64,000 bases of DNA from Patulibacter defluvii (lineage in GTDB: Bacteria > Actinomycetota > Thermoleophilia > Solirubrobacterales > Solirubrobacteraceae), in NCBI RefSeq assembly GCF_034096925.1, contig NZ_JAWZSQ010000005.1, positions 190,170-254,169 on the forward strand, written 5' to 3'. Each line of letters opens with the position of its first letter. Within the stretch, counting starts at the first letter, position 1. The notes under the pieces were generated by a model. It was not told the origin of the DNA, ran no database searches, and saw only the letters and a program-made list of their open reading frames with translations. The position numbers and the translations under genes were made by a program. This document shows positions 15,564 through 24,045 of this stretch, in pieces.

Positions 15564-16205
15564 TCAGTCGTCGAACAGCGGCGAGAGCCGGTCGAGCAGC
15601 TCCAGCAGCGGGCCGTGCAGCTCGCGCAGGCCGTCGAGGTCGTCGAGCGCCAGCCGCGCCGTGACCATCGAGCTGATCGCCGCGACCAGCGCCTCGCAGG
15701 CGAACCGCTGCTCCGCCGTCCGCGCCCCGAGGACCTGGACGACCAGCTCGACGAAGGTCGCCTGCTGCTCGATCCGGCGGGCGATCGCGCCGCGGCCGAC
15801 CGCGTAGACCTCGATCAGGAACAGCCGCGCGAAGGCCGGCTCCGAGGCGAGCGCGTCGAGGTAGGCCCGGAGCAGCGCGTCGACCCGCTGGCGGCGGCTC
15901 GGCTCGGGCGCGCCGTCGGCCGGGGGCGTCAGCACGCCGGCACCGCCGATCCGGCCCAGCAGCAGCTCGACCGCGCGCGCGTAGGCGCCCGTGAAGCAGT
16001 CCTCCTTGGAGCTGAACTGCTCGTAGAAGGTCTCGCGCGAGACCCCGGCGCGGCGGATGATCTGGGCGACCGAGGTCCCGACGTAGCCGTTCTCCGCCAT
16101 CGCCTCGGCCATCGCGAGCAGGATCCGGTCGCGCTGCGAGCGGACGACCTCCTCGCGGCTGAGCCCGTGGCGGCCGCGCGGCAGCTGGGTGCGGACGTCA
16201 GCCAC
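15564..16205 (-). CDS. TetR-family transcriptional regulator
   Basis: This 213-residue regulator has a canonical N-terminal HTH (RILLAMAEAMAENGYVGTSVAQIIRRAGVSRETFYEQF) at about residues 26-64, then a helical ligand domain. I choose GTG at 16205, which overlaps the end of the upstream carboxymuconolactone decarboxylase-family gene by 8 nt, so the two are an operon. A 20-bp palindrome upstream of that operon (16797-16816) is a likely operator, making the pair autoregulated. The ligand is unknown. Confidence 0.88.
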   Translation of the reverse strand: MADVRTQLPRGRHGLSREEVVRSQRDRILLAMAEAMAENGYVGTSVAQIIRRAGVSRETFYEQFSSKEDCFTGAYARAVELLLGRIGGAGVLTPPADGAPEPSRRQRVDALLRAYLDALASEPAFARLFLIEVYAVGRGAIARRIEQQATFVELVVQVLGARTAEQRFACEALVAAISSMVTARLALDDLDGLRELHGPLLELLDRLSPLFDD

Positions 16206-16779
16206 GGGCCCGCGGGCCCCGGCGCGGCTGGTCGGGCTGGATCCGGAGCGTGTTGAGCACGGTCGCAAGCATGTCGTAGTGGCCCACGAGCATGCAGAGC
16301 TCGATCGCCTCGCGCTCGTCGAGGCTGGCGCGCAGCTCGTCCCAGGCGGCGTCGTCGAGGTCGCGCTGCTCCAGCAGCCGGTCGGCGGTCCGCAGCAGCA
16401 GCCGCTCGCGCGGGCCCCAGCCGGCGGCGTCGGGACCCTCGACCACGCGCCGGACGTCGGCGGGGCCGAGCCCGGCGCGGCGGCCGAGCCGGACGTGGTG
16501 CTCGAACTCGTACTGCGAGCCGCGCAGGTGGGCGACGCGCAGGATCACCAGCTCGGTCTCGCGCCGCGGCAGCAGCCCGCCGGGCATCAGCCGTCCGGCG
16601 AACCGCAGCCAGCCCCAGAACAGCTTGCGGTGGCGGCCGAGGGTCAGGAACAGGTGCGGCGCGCGGGTGCCGGTCACCAGTCCGGCGACCTGCGCGAAGC
16701 CCCAGGTCGGCAGCCCGACCTCGCGGCGTCCGCCGGGGGTGATCCGGGGCGCGGTGGCGGGAGCGGGGCTGCTCGGCAT
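16198..16779 (-). CDS. Carboxymuconolactone decarboxylase-family protein
   Basis: This 193-residue protein resembles the larger CMD-like proteins: LLPRRETELVILRVAHLRGSQYEFEHHVRLGRRAGL in the middle, then IELCMLVGHYDMLATVLNTL. It lacks the CxxC of AhpD, so a peroxidase-type redox role is unlikely; family members are loosely linked to lactone or steroid catabolism. It is the first gene of a two-gene operon with the TetR regulator, behind a promoter (TACCGT, 7 nt before ATG) and palindrome. Confidence 0.82.
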   Translation of the reverse strand: MPSSPAPATAPRITPGGRREVGLPTWGFAQVAGLVTGTRAPHLFLTLGRHRKLFWGWLRFAGRLMPGGLLPRRETELVILRVAHLRGSQYEFEHHVRLGRRAGLGPADVRRVVEGPDAAGWGPRERLLLRTADRLLEQRDLDDAAWDELRASLDEREAIELCMLVGHYDMLATVLNTLRIQPDQPRRGPRARG

Positions 16780-16816
16780 GGACCGGACGGTAGCACTGCG
16801 AACAGCGGTGTTCGCA
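16780..16816 (-). promoter_or_regulatory. Promoter and TetR-type operator
   Basis: TACCGT (16787-16792, minus strand) is 7 nt before the ATG. Immediately upstream lies the perfect palindrome TGCGAACA-N4-TGTTCGCA (16797-16816), which would occupy the -10/-35 spacer. The first operon genes include a TetR regulator, the obvious candidate ligand of this site. Confidence 0.75.
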
Positions 16817-16937
16817 GACGTCCTGGCCGGCGGCGCAGTACGCGCCGCCGGCCCGGGGCGGGGAGGAGGAGTCGCCCCGGGCCGGCGACGGCGGGACCAC
16901 GCCCGGATCGGCCCTCAGGCCCCCGGGCGGTGGCCCC

Positions 16938-17660
16938 TCAGACCAGCGCGCCGGTCGATCCGCCGTCGAGCACGAACGCTTCGGCGGTGGAGAACCGGCT
17001 CCGGTCCGAGGCCAGGAACAGGACCAGGCGGGCGACCTCGTCGGCGGTGCCCATCCGGCCCTGCTTCGCGTCGATCACCTGCTCGACCGGCATCCCGATC
17101 GCCGCGCTCAGCTCGTCGGCGTGATCGCTGACCATCTGGGTGTCGATGAAGCCGGGGCAGACGGCGTTCACCCGCACCCCGTGGTCGCGCAGCTCGAGGG
17201 CCAGGGTCTTCGAGAGCGAGATCACGCCGGCCTTGGCGGCCGCGTAGGTCCCGATCAGCGGCGACCCGCGGAGGCCGGTGATCGACGCCATGTTGATGAT
17301 CGAGCCGCCGCCGCGGGCCGCCATCTGGCGGGCCGCCTCGCGGGCGGTCACGAAGACCCCGTCGAGGTTGATCGACATCAGGCCCCGCCAGTCGTCGAGC
17401 GAGACCTCGGTCAGCGGCTTGACGAACGCGACGCCGGCGTTGGCGACCACGATGTCGAGCCGACCGTGCTGCTCGGCGACGTCGGCCATCACCTGCTTGA
17501 CAGCACCCTCGTCGCGGACGTCGAGGGTGATGTCGCCGCCCTGGATGTCGGTCCGGACGACCGTCGCTCCCTCGCCGGCGAGCGCGTCGGAGACCGCCGC
17601 GCCGAGGCCCTGGGCGGCGCCGGTGACCAGCGCGACCCGTCCTTCCAGCTCACCACTCAC
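16938..17660 (-). CDS. Short-chain dehydrogenase/reductase
   Basis: This 240-residue classical SDR is an NAD(P)-dependent oxidoreductase. It has the cofactor motif TGAAQGLG near residue 14, NAG near 82, the catalytic Ser in NMASITG and the YAAAKAG active-site Tyr/Lys near 150. The C-terminus is the usual FVLDGG. The GTG start overlaps the stop of the upstream SDR by 4 nt. The two SDRs are similar throughout, suggesting tandem duplication and possibly consecutive steps or two stereoisomers of one alcohol. The substrate is unknown. Confidence 0.88.
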   Translation of the reverse strand: MSGELEGRVALVTGAAQGLGAAVSDALAGEGATVVRTDIQGGDITLDVRDEGAVKQVMADVAEQHGRLDIVVANAGVAFVKPLTEVSLDDWRGLMSINLDGVFVTAREAARQMAARGGGSIINMASITGLRGSPLIGTYAAAKAGVISLSKTLALELRDHGVRVNAVCPGFIDTQMVSDHADELSAAIGMPVEQVIDAKQGRMGTADEVARLVLFLASDRSRFSTAEAFVLDGGSTGALV

Positions 17661-18421
17661 AGGAGACCAGCCACCAATCCACCGTCGAGGACGTACTGCG
17701 ACCCGGTCGTGAACGACGAGTCGTCGGAGGCGAGGAAGGCGACCATCTCGGCGACCTCCTCGGGGGTGCCGATCCGGCCCTGCTTGGCCTTCAGCACCTC
17801 GCCGAAAGGCATCCCGACCGCGGCCTCGAAGGGCGAGACCAGGCGGTCGACCATCGCCGTGTCGATGAAGGCGGGGCAGACCGCGTTGACGCGGATCCCG
17901 GCCGCCTTCAGCTCGATCGCGGCGACCTCGGTCAGGCGGACCACGGCGCCCTTCGACGCGCAGTAGGCGCCGAGCAGCGGCGCGCCGCCGATCCCGGCCA
18001 CCGAGGCCATGTTGACGATCGACCCGCCGCCGGCCTGGGCCAGCGCGGGCACCGCCGCCTTGATGCCGAGGAAGACGCCCGAGACGTTGATCTTCATCAG
18101 CTGCTCGAACTCGTCGAGCTCGGTCTCGGTGATCGGCTTGCCGATCTCGATGCCGGCGTTGTTGACCATCACGTCGAGGCCACCGAAGGCCTCGACGGCG
18201 GCCGCGACGGCGCCTTCGACGTCGGCCTGGACGGTGACGTCGGCCGTGTTGGCGACGGCGTTCTCGCCCAGCGCCGCGGCGGTCGCGGCGGCACCGTCGC
18301 CGTCGCGATCGGAGACGACGACCTTGGCGCCCTGGGCGATGAACAGCTCGGCGGTCGCCTTGCCCAGTCCGGCCGCGGCGCCGGTGATCACCGCGCGCTT
18401 GCCGGTCAGGTCGGAGATCAC
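17657..18421 (-). CDS. Short-chain dehydrogenase/reductase (first of a tandem pair)
   Basis: This 254-residue SDR has the Rossmann motif TGAAAGLG near residue 13, NNAG near 90, Ser in NMASVAG and YCASKGA near 158. Classical SDR length and C-terminal YVLDGG are kept. It starts with GTG at 18421, overlapping the stop of a 23-codon open frame by 2 nt, and GGGAGG lies 9 nt upstream. It is coupled to the second SDR. The operon may be co-regulated with the mce operon through the shared GTGTG-N7-CACAC repeat at 18614-18630. Confidence 0.88.
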   Translation of the reverse strand: MISDLTGKRAVITGAAAGLGKATAELFIAQGAKVVVSDRDGDGAAATAAALGENAVANTADVTVQADVEGAVAAAVEAFGGLDVMVNNAGIEIGKPITETELDEFEQLMKINVSGVFLGIKAAVPALAQAGGGSIVNMASVAGIGGAPLLGAYCASKGAVVRLTEVAAIELKAAGIRVNAVCPAFIDTAMVDRLVSPFEAAVGMPFGEVLKAKQGRIGTPEEVAEMVAFLASDDSSFTTGSQYVLDGGLVAGLL

Positions 18422-18489
18422 GTGCGCCGCCTCCCGGGACGGTGCGGGCGCTCGGCGGCGCGCGCACGGGGGACGTGCGGATGGACCAT
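18418..18489 (-). CDS. Possible leader ORF (23 codons) before the SDR operon
   Basis: An ATG preceded by the strongest ribosome site nearby (GAGGAGGAAGCAGCA) opens a 23-codon frame. Its TGA overlaps the GTG start of the SDR (GTGA). The peptide is basic and His/Pro/Arg-rich, with no known motif. It could couple translation or act as an upstream regulatory ORF. An open frame of this size may be chance, but the overlap and the ribosome site argue against that. The mce operon has a similar arrangement. Confidence 0.35.
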   Translation of the reverse strand: MVHPHVPRARAAERPHRPGRRRT

Positions 18490-18556
18490 TGCTGCTTCCT
18501 CCTCCTCGTGCTGACAGGACCCGGGCGTGCGCAGTCGACGGCCCGGTAGGCCGACG

Positions 18557-18630
18557 CTATCCGGGGGGCGCCGGGCGGCCGCTGGGGCTCCGCGCCACGC
18601 GTCGCGCCGGCCGGTGTGGTGCGGACACAC
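18557..18630 (-). promoter_or_regulatory. SDR operon promoter with GTGTG-N7-CACAC operator
   Basis: The inverted repeat GTGTGGTGCGGACACAC (18614-18630) lies 51 nt upstream of GGATAG (18557-18562), whose TAGCGT resembles a -10. The same arrangement (17-bp repeat, 50 nt, GGATAG) precedes the mce operon. In one orientation 14 of 17 bases of the two repeats match. Confidence 0.5.
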
Positions 18631-18660
18631 GGGCCCCCGCCGGGGGCGCGGCGGGGGTCG

Positions 18661-19740
18661 TCAGAGGGCGCTGAGCAGGCGATCCAGGTCGCGCTCGTCG
18701 TTCCAGCCGCCGACCGAGGCGCGGACCCGGTCGCTGCCGGGCAGGTCGCGGACGACGACCCCGGCGGCGGCCAGCCGGGCGACGGTCGCCGCCGGGTCGG
18801 GCTCGCTCCAGGCGACGAGGGTGGTGGCGCCGCGCGGGGCGACGGTCCGGCCGCGCTCGGCGAGGGCGACGGCGAGCCGGTCGGCGAGCGTGGCGGCGCG
18901 GGCGTGGAGCTCGGGCCAGCCGTGCTCGTCGAGGACGTCGAACGCGGCGAGGGCGGCGGCGGAGGCCTCGCCGGAAAGGGCGGTCGCGTCGTGGGCGCGG
19001 GCGTCGGGCCAGGGGCGGGCGTCGAGGCCGGCGGCCGGCTCGGCCAGGTTCAGGTAGGTGGGGCCGACGGCGCGCAGGCGCGGCTGCCAGGCGGGGTCGA
19101 TCCACAGGAAGCCGCTGCCGATCGGGCCGCAGAGCCACTTCTGGCCGGCGGCGGCGTAGAACGCGCAGCCGAGGGCGGTGACGTCGGTGGCGATCGCGCC
19201 CGCGCCCTGGGCGCCGTCGAGCAGCACCGGCACCTCGCCCCGCAGCGCCGCGAGGCCGGCGGGCGCGGGGGTGCCGTCGGTCCAGCGGACGTGCGAGCAG
19301 GCGACCAGCCGGGTCCGCTCGTCGACCGCCTCGACGATCCGCTCCAGCGGGACCGAGCGGATCAGCAGCTCGTGGCGGCGGGCGAGGGCGGCGAGCGGCC
19401 CGAGCAGTCCCGGGTGCTCCTCCTCGGCGGTCACGATCTCGTCGCCCGCGTGCCACTCCAGCCCCAGCAGCACCCGCACGATCCCCTCCGAGGCGGCGGT
19501 GGTGAGGGCGACGTCCTCGGGCTCGGCGCCGACCAGCGCGGCGTAGCGCTGGCGGCGGGCGTCCTGCGTGTGGCGGGTGGCGACGAAGTGGTCGGCGGTG
19601 CGGCCGTGCTGCTCGGCCTGGTGGACGACCCCCGCGGCGGCGGCCGACGCGGCCCGCGGCAGCGGCCCGCACGAGCCGGCGTTCAGGTAGGCCACGTCGC
19701 GCAGGACGGGGAACTCGGCGCGCAGCTGGGCGGGGTCCAT
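18661..19740 (-). CDS. Class V aminotransferase-fold PLP enzyme
   Basis: This 359-residue PLP protein is related to cysteine desulfurases and isopenicillin-N epimerase-like proteins. N-terminal YLNAGSCGPLPRA is typical of the epimerase-like branch, PVLLDGAQGAGAIATD holds the cofactor Asp, and the PLP Lys is in AAGQKWLCGPIGSGFLW near residue 203. No catalytic Cys loop typical of NifS/SufS is evident, so sulfur transfer is unlikely. The substrate is unknown. It starts at ATG 6 nt after TATGCT and is transcribed alone. Confidence 0.85.
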   Translation of the reverse strand: MDPAQLRAEFPVLRDVAYLNAGSCGPLPRAASAAAAGVVHQAEQHGRTADHFVATRHTQDARRQRYAALVGAEPEDVALTTAASEGIVRVLLGLEWHAGDEIVTAEEEHPGLLGPLAALARRHELLIRSVPLERIVEAVDERTRLVACSHVRWTDGTPAPAGLAALRGEVPVLLDGAQGAGAIATDVTALGCAFYAAAGQKWLCGPIGSGFLWIDPAWQPRLRAVGPTYLNLAEPAAGLDARPWPDARAHDATALSGEASAAALAAFDVLDEHGWPELHARAATLADRLAVALAERGRTVAPRGATTLVAWSEPDPAATVARLAAAGVVVRDLPGSDRVRASVGGWNDERDLDRLLSAL

Positions 19741-19752
19741 CGGGCGAGCATA
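19741..19752 (-). promoter_or_regulatory. Putative leaderless promoter of the class V aminotransferase
   Basis: TATGCT (19747-19752, minus strand) is followed by 6 nt and the ATG. Confidence 0.5.
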
Positions 19753-20172
19753 CGAAGGCGGGGGGCGGGGGTCGGTTGGGGCTCAGCAGGTCGGTGGCGG
19801 GCGGTGGTGGGGGCACGAGCGTCGTACGCCCCAGTGCGGTTCGCGGGCTGGGGCGGGGCGCGTCGTGCTCGTTGGGCGAGCGTGAACCGCCCCACCCCGG
19901 TTCCGGGCGTGGCCTGGGCACGTGGTGCTCGTCGGGAGGGGCGAACGTCACATGCCCACCAGCCCGCCGGCGCCGTGTGACGTTCACCGTCGCCGGCGGT
20001 GGGCAATGTCGCACGGCAGCGAGGAGTGCCTGGGCGTGTGACGTTCGCCTCCCCTTTGCCGCGCCGCCCACACCCCGGCCCCGACGGTGACCCCGGCGGC
20101 GCGGCTCACCGACCCAGACACGAACCCGGTCCCCGAACGTCCACCCGCCCTGCACGGCGGGCGGCGCTCGCA
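19753..20172. repeat. Divergent intergenic region with repeated GAACGTCACA motifs
   Basis: No gene is recognised. GCGAACGTCACA occurs at 19941-19952, its inverted form TGTGACGTTC at 19976-19985, and again TGTGACGTTCGCC at 20037-20049. The first two form an inverted repeat around a GC-rich loop. A duplicated phrase (cgtsgtgctcgtygg) begins near 19861 and 19921. No T-box, riboswitch or tRNA is visible, although the region precedes thrS. Confidence 0.5.
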
Positions 20173-20188
20173 TACCCTTGGCCCGGCT
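20173..20188 (+). promoter_or_regulatory. Putative thrS promoter
   Basis: TACCCT (20173-20178) ends 10 nt before the ATG. This gives at most a leader of 3-4 nt, and no Shine-Dalgarno sequence lies between. Confidence 0.45.
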
Positions 20189-22168
20189 ATGCAGGTGACG
20201 CTTCCCGACGGCAAGGCCCTCGACCTCCAGGACGGGGCCACGGGGGCGGACGCCGCCGCCGCGATCGGGCCCGGACTGGCGCGGGCCGCGCTGGCGATCG
20301 TGGTCGACGGGGAGCAGCGCGATCTCGGCCGGCCGCTGCCCGAGGGCGCCACGATCGGGATCGTCACCGACCGCTCCGACGAGGCGCTGGAGCTGATCCG
20401 GCACGACACCGCGCACGTGCTGGCGGCCGCGATCCTCGACCTCTATCCCGGCACCAAGATCGCGATCGGGCCGCCGATCGAGCACGGCTTCTACTACGAC
20501 TTCGAGTTCCCCGACGGCGTCGTGCTGAACGACGGCGACTTCGCCGCGATCGAGGCCAAGATGGCCGAGCACGTCGCCGCCGACGAGCCGTTCGTGCGCC
20601 AGGACGTGACCGTCGCCGAGGCGCTGGAGCGGTTCCGGGCCGAGGACCAGCCCTACAAGGTCGAGCTGATCGAGGACCTGGTGAAGAACGCGCCGGCCGA
20701 CGCCCCCGTCGAGACCGTCTCGCTCTACACGAACGGGCCCTTCACCGACCTCTGCCGCGGCCCGCACGCCCCGACCACCAAGCGGATCGGCGCCTTCAAG
20801 CTGCAGTCGCTGGCCGGGGCCTACTGGCGCGGTGACGCCAACCGCCAGCAGCTGGTCCGGATCTACGGCACCGCCTTCTTCAAGAAGAAGGACCTCGACG
20901 CCCACCTGGAGCGGCTGGAGCTGGCCCGTCAGCGCGACCACCGCAAGCTCGGCAAGGAGCTGGGCCTCTACCACTTCAGCGAGGCCGCGCCCGGATCCGC
21001 CTTCTGGACCCCCGCCGGGACCCGGATCTTCAACGACCTCGTCGGCCTCAGCCGCGAGATGGGCGAGCCGCGCGGCTACACCGAGGTCAAGACCCCGCAG
21101 CTCTTCGACAGCTCGCTGTGGAAGACCTCCGGCCACTGGGACAAGTACCGCGACGACATGTTCCTGACCGCCACCGGCGACGTCGCCTCCGCGGCCGAGG
21201 CCGGCGAGGTGATCGAGCCGAACATGGGCTTCAAGCCGATGAACTGCCCGGGCCACTACGAGCTCTACCGCCAGACCCGCTGGAGCTACCGCGACCTGCC
21301 CGTCCGCTTCAGCGAGCCCGGCCTGCTGCACCGCAACGAGCTGTCGGGCGCGCTCCACGGCCTGCTGCGCGTGCGCCAGTTCTGCCAGGACGACGCCCAT
21401 CTGTTCGTCACCGAGGACCAGATCCAGGACGAGGTCACCGCCTGCCTGCGGTTCGCCCAGGACACCTACGCGCTGTTCGGGTTCTCGGAGCAGGACTTCA
21501 CCTACGAGCTCTCGACCCGGCCCGAGAACCGGCTCGGCAGCGACGAGATGTGGGACCGGGCCGAGGGCGACCTGCGGACCGCGCTCGAGGCCAACCAGCT
21601 GGACTACGTGGTCCACGAGGGCGACGGCGCCTTCTACGGGCCGAAGATCGACATCCAGTTCCACGACTCGCTCGGCCGCTCGTGGCAGCTCGGCACCGTC
21701 CAGATCGACTACCAGGCGCCCGAGCGCTTCGACCTCACCTACACCGGCGCCGACAACGCCGAGCACCGGCCGGTCGTCCTCCACCGGGCGCTGCTGGGCT
21801 CCTACGAGCGGTTCATCGGGATCCTGCTGGAGCACACCGGCGGCGAGCTGCCCTTCTGGCTGCAGCCGGTCCACCTGGCGCTGCTGACCGTCTCCGACCG
21901 CCACGCCGACGCCGCCCACCGGATCGCCGCCGACCTCAAGGCCGGCGGCCTGCGGGTGACGATCGACGACCGGACCGAGACCGTCGGCCGCAAGATCCGC
22001 GAGACCGAGATCGCCAAGGTGCCGCTGATGGCGGTGATCGGCGACCGCGAGGCCGACGACGACGTGCTGACCCTGCGCCACCACGGCGGGACCGAGGACG
22101 AGGCCGCGCCGGTGGCCGAGATCGCGGCGGCGCTGAGCGCCAAGCTGCGCGAGCGCGCGCTCGACTGA
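20189..22168 (+). CDS. thrS: Threonyl-tRNA synthetase
   Basis: This 659-residue class II synthetase charges tRNA-Thr. The domains are an N-terminal TGS (about 1-60), an editing domain with HDTAHVLAAAIL and the distal Cys-containing region near 182, then the catalytic core with MNCPGHYELYR, RVRQFCQDDAH and motif 3 GSYERFIGILLEHTGG. A C-terminal anticodon-binding domain follows (LLTVSDRHADAAHRIAADL onward). Length and order are normal. I start it at ATG 20189 because TGS begins at once (MQVTLPDGKALDL). It has its own promoter and a GC-rich terminator. Threonyl-tRNA supply may be autoregulated, but no leader structure shows this. Confidence 0.97.
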   Translation: MQVTLPDGKALDLQDGATGADAAAAIGPGLARAALAIVVDGEQRDLGRPLPEGATIGIVTDRSDEALELIRHDTAHVLAAAILDLYPGTKIAIGPPIEHGFYYDFEFPDGVVLNDGDFAAIEAKMAEHVAADEPFVRQDVTVAEALERFRAEDQPYKVELIEDLVKNAPADAPVETVSLYTNGPFTDLCRGPHAPTTKRIGAFKLQSLAGAYWRGDANRQQLVRIYGTAFFKKKDLDAHLERLELARQRDHRKLGKELGLYHFSEAAPGSAFWTPAGTRIFNDLVGLSREMGEPRGYTEVKTPQLFDSSLWKTSGHWDKYRDDMFLTATGDVASAAEAGEVIEPNMGFKPMNCPGHYELYRQTRWSYRDLPVRFSEPGLLHRNELSGALHGLLRVRQFCQDDAHLFVTEDQIQDEVTACLRFAQDTYALFGFSEQDFTYELSTRPENRLGSDEMWDRAEGDLRTALEANQLDYVVHEGDGAFYGPKIDIQFHDSLGRSWQLGTVQIDYQAPERFDLTYTGADNAEHRPVVLHRALLGSYERFIGILLEHTGGELPFWLQPVHLALLTVSDRHADAAHRIAADLKAGGLRVTIDDRTETVGRKIRETEIAKVPLMAVIGDREADDDVLTLRHHGGTEDEAAPVAEIAAALSAKLRERALD

Positions 22169-22181
22169 GCCGCGCCGCCCG

Positions 22182-22209
22182 GCCCGGCCCGGCCCGCCCC
22201 GGGCCGGGC
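22182..22209 (+). terminator. GC hairpin after thrS
   Basis: GCCCGGCCC (22182-22190) pairs with GGGCCGGGC (22201-22209), starting 14 nt after the stop. There is no U tract, as is common in high-GC actinobacteria. Confidence 0.45.
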
Positions 22210-22279
22210 ACCCCGCAGATCGGCCGAAGGGCAGAGGAAGTTCCGCCGGTCGGTCGATGGCGCGTCGCCGCTCACGGGA

Positions 22280-22285
22280 TAGCGT
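22280..22285 (+). promoter_or_regulatory. Putative promoter of the second acyl-CoA synthetase
   Basis: GGGATAGCGTCG contains TAGCGT (22280-22285) and resembles the GGATAG elements of the SDR and mce promoters. It predicts a leader of about 65 nt ending in an AGGAG site before GTG. Confidence 0.4.
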
Positions 22286-22357
22286 CGATCGGGTCGTGGG
22301 TCACGGCGCGGCGGGCCGCGGCGGACCCGCTGTCCGCCTCGCCACAGGAGCGTCACC

Positions 22358-23881
22358 GTGGGTCTCTCGTACGCCGCGCTGCTCACCCGCAGCGCCATCG
22401 CCCATCCCGATCGCGTCGCCGTCCGGCTCGACGACCGCACGCTGACCTACGCCGAGCTGGACGACGCCGCCGGCCGGATGGCGACGCTGCTGCGCGAGCG
22501 CGGGATCGCGCCCGGCGACGCGGTCGCCGTGATGCTGCCGAACCTGCCCGAGTTCGTGATCGCCTACTGGGGGATCCTGCGCGCTGGCGCGGTGGTGATC
22601 CCGATGAACCCGCTGCTCCGCGCGCGCGAGATCGGCTACTTCCTGGCCGACTCCGGGGCCCGCGGCTTCGTCCACCCGGCCGGGTCCGAGGCGCCCGACC
22701 CCGCCGCCGACGTGCGGCTGACGGCGTCGTGGACGGTCGGCGGCGATCCGGCCGGGCCCGACGAGCTGTCGCTGGCGCTGGCCGCCGCCACGCCGCTGCG
22801 CGAGGTCGTCGCCCGCGCCGCCGACGACCCGGCGGTGGTCCTCTACACCAGCGGCACGACCGGGACCCCGAAGGGCGCGGTCCTGACGCAGTCGAACCTG
22901 GCCTGGAACGCCCACATCATCGCCACCGAGCTGCTGACGGAGAGCTGCGAGGACGTCGTCTTCGGGGCGCTGCCGCTCTTCCACTCGTTCGGCCAGGTGG
23001 TCGGGATGGGGGCGGCGATCCAGAGCGGCGCGGCGCTGACGCTGCTGCCCCGCTTCACGCCCGAGCGGGCGCTCAAGGTGATGGAGCGCGACGGCGTCAC
23101 GGTGCTGCCGGCGGTGCCGACGATGTTCAACGCGCTGCTCAACGCCCCCGACGCGCGGCCCGAGCGGCTGGCCTCGCTGCGGGTCTGCATGAGCGGCGGG
23201 GCCCCGATCCCGGTCGAGGTCCTGAGCGGCTTCCAGCAGCGGTTCGGCTGCACGGTGCTCGAGGGCTACGGGCTCTCGGAGACCTCGCCGGGCGCGTCCT
23301 TCAACCACCCCGACCGGCCGAGCAAGCCGGGCTCGATCGGGACCCCGATCACCGGCGTCCAGATGCGGATCGTCGACCCGGCCGGCACGCCGCTGGCGAC
23401 CGGCGAGGTGGGGGAGATCCAGATCCGCGGCCACAACGTGACCAGCGGCTACCTGGGCCGGCCGGAGGCGACCGCCGAGGCGATCGACGAGTTCGGCTGG
23501 TTCTCGACCGGCGACCTCGGCCACGTCGACGAGGACGGCTACTTCTTCATCGTCGACCGCAAGAAGGACCTGATCATCCGCGGCGGCTACAACGTCTACC
23601 CGCGCGAGGTCGAGGAGGTCCTCTACGAGCACCCGTCGGTGCTCGAGGCGGCCGTGGTCGGGATCCCGCACGACGAGCTGGGGGAGGAGGTCGCCGCCGT
23701 GGTCGCGGTCAAGCCGGGCGCGACCTTCGACGCCGACGCCCTCCGCGAGCACGTCAAGCAGCGGATCGCGGCCTACAAGTACCCGCGGGTGGTGGTCGAG
23801 ACCGACGCCCTGCCGAAGGGCCCGACCGGCAAGATCCTCAAGCGCGAGATCGTGCTGCCGGCACCGACCGCCGCCGCCTGA
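22358..23881 (+). CDS. Long-chain acyl-CoA synthetase (FadD-like)
   Basis: This 507-residue ANL enzyme is a close structural cousin of the one at 12486. It has LYTSGTTGTPKGAVLTQ near residue 165, GYGLSETSPG near 305, GWFSTGDLGHVDEDGY, DRKKDLIIRGGYNVYPREVEEVLYEHP, and the catalytic Lys near the end in LPKGPTGKILKRE. It should make acyl-CoA thioesters. Its position just upstream of the mce importer suggests activation of the imported lipid. GTG start with an AGGAG ribosome site 7 nt upstream. Confidence 0.9.
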   Translation: MGLSYAALLTRSAIAHPDRVAVRLDDRTLTYAELDDAAGRMATLLRERGIAPGDAVAVMLPNLPEFVIAYWGILRAGAVVIPMNPLLRAREIGYFLADSGARGFVHPAGSEAPDPAADVRLTASWTVGGDPAGPDELSLALAAATPLREVVARAADDPAVVLYTSGTTGTPKGAVLTQSNLAWNAHIIATELLTESCEDVVFGALPLFHSFGQVVGMGAAIQSGAALTLLPRFTPERALKVMERDGVTVLPAVPTMFNALLNAPDARPERLASLRVCMSGGAPIPVEVLSGFQQRFGCTVLEGYGLSETSPGASFNHPDRPSKPGSIGTPITGVQMRIVDPAGTPLATGEVGEIQIRGHNVTSGYLGRPEATAEAIDEFGWFSTGDLGHVDEDGYFFIVDRKKDLIIRGGYNVYPREVEEVLYEHPSVLEAAVVGIPHDELGEEVAAVVAVKPGATFDADALREHVKQRIAAYKYPRVVVETDALPKGPTGKILKREIVLPAPTAAA

Positions 23882-23900
23882 GGCGCGCCGCCGCCGGCCG

Positions 23901-23993
23901 TGGACAGCGCAGCGTGCGCTGTCCACTTCGCCCGAGGCTCGCCGCTTCGGAGACGCGGGATCCCGCTCGGACACTGGGGTTTCGCTCCGAAAC
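23901..23993. terminator. Two strong hairpins after the acyl-CoA synthetase
   Basis: TGGACAGCGCA-GCG-TGCGCTGTCCA (23901-23925) is an 11-bp perfect stem. A second stem, GGGGTTTCG-CTC-CGAAACCCC (23976-23996), is 9 bp. Both have 3-nt loops. Tandem hairpins between fadD-type gene and mce leader would insulate the operon. The 23926-23975 interval shows nothing else; the remainder up to 24284 is the mce promoter and leader. Confidence 0.55.
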
Positions 23994-24045
23994 CCCGGTC
24001 CGGCTAGCACGCACGGGGGCGCCGGTCACGGGTACTGGACGGATG

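Noticed and set aside
19753..20188. T-box or other riboswitch before thrS
   Set aside because: No AGGGTGGNACCGCG-like T-box core or specifier loop is present, and the -10 is only 10 nt before the start, leaving no room for a leader.
18557..22084. Long minus-strand frame over thrS
   Set aside because: Its translation over thrS is repetitive Val/Leu/Arg/Gly-rich sequence with no domain; thrS on the plus strand is unambiguous.
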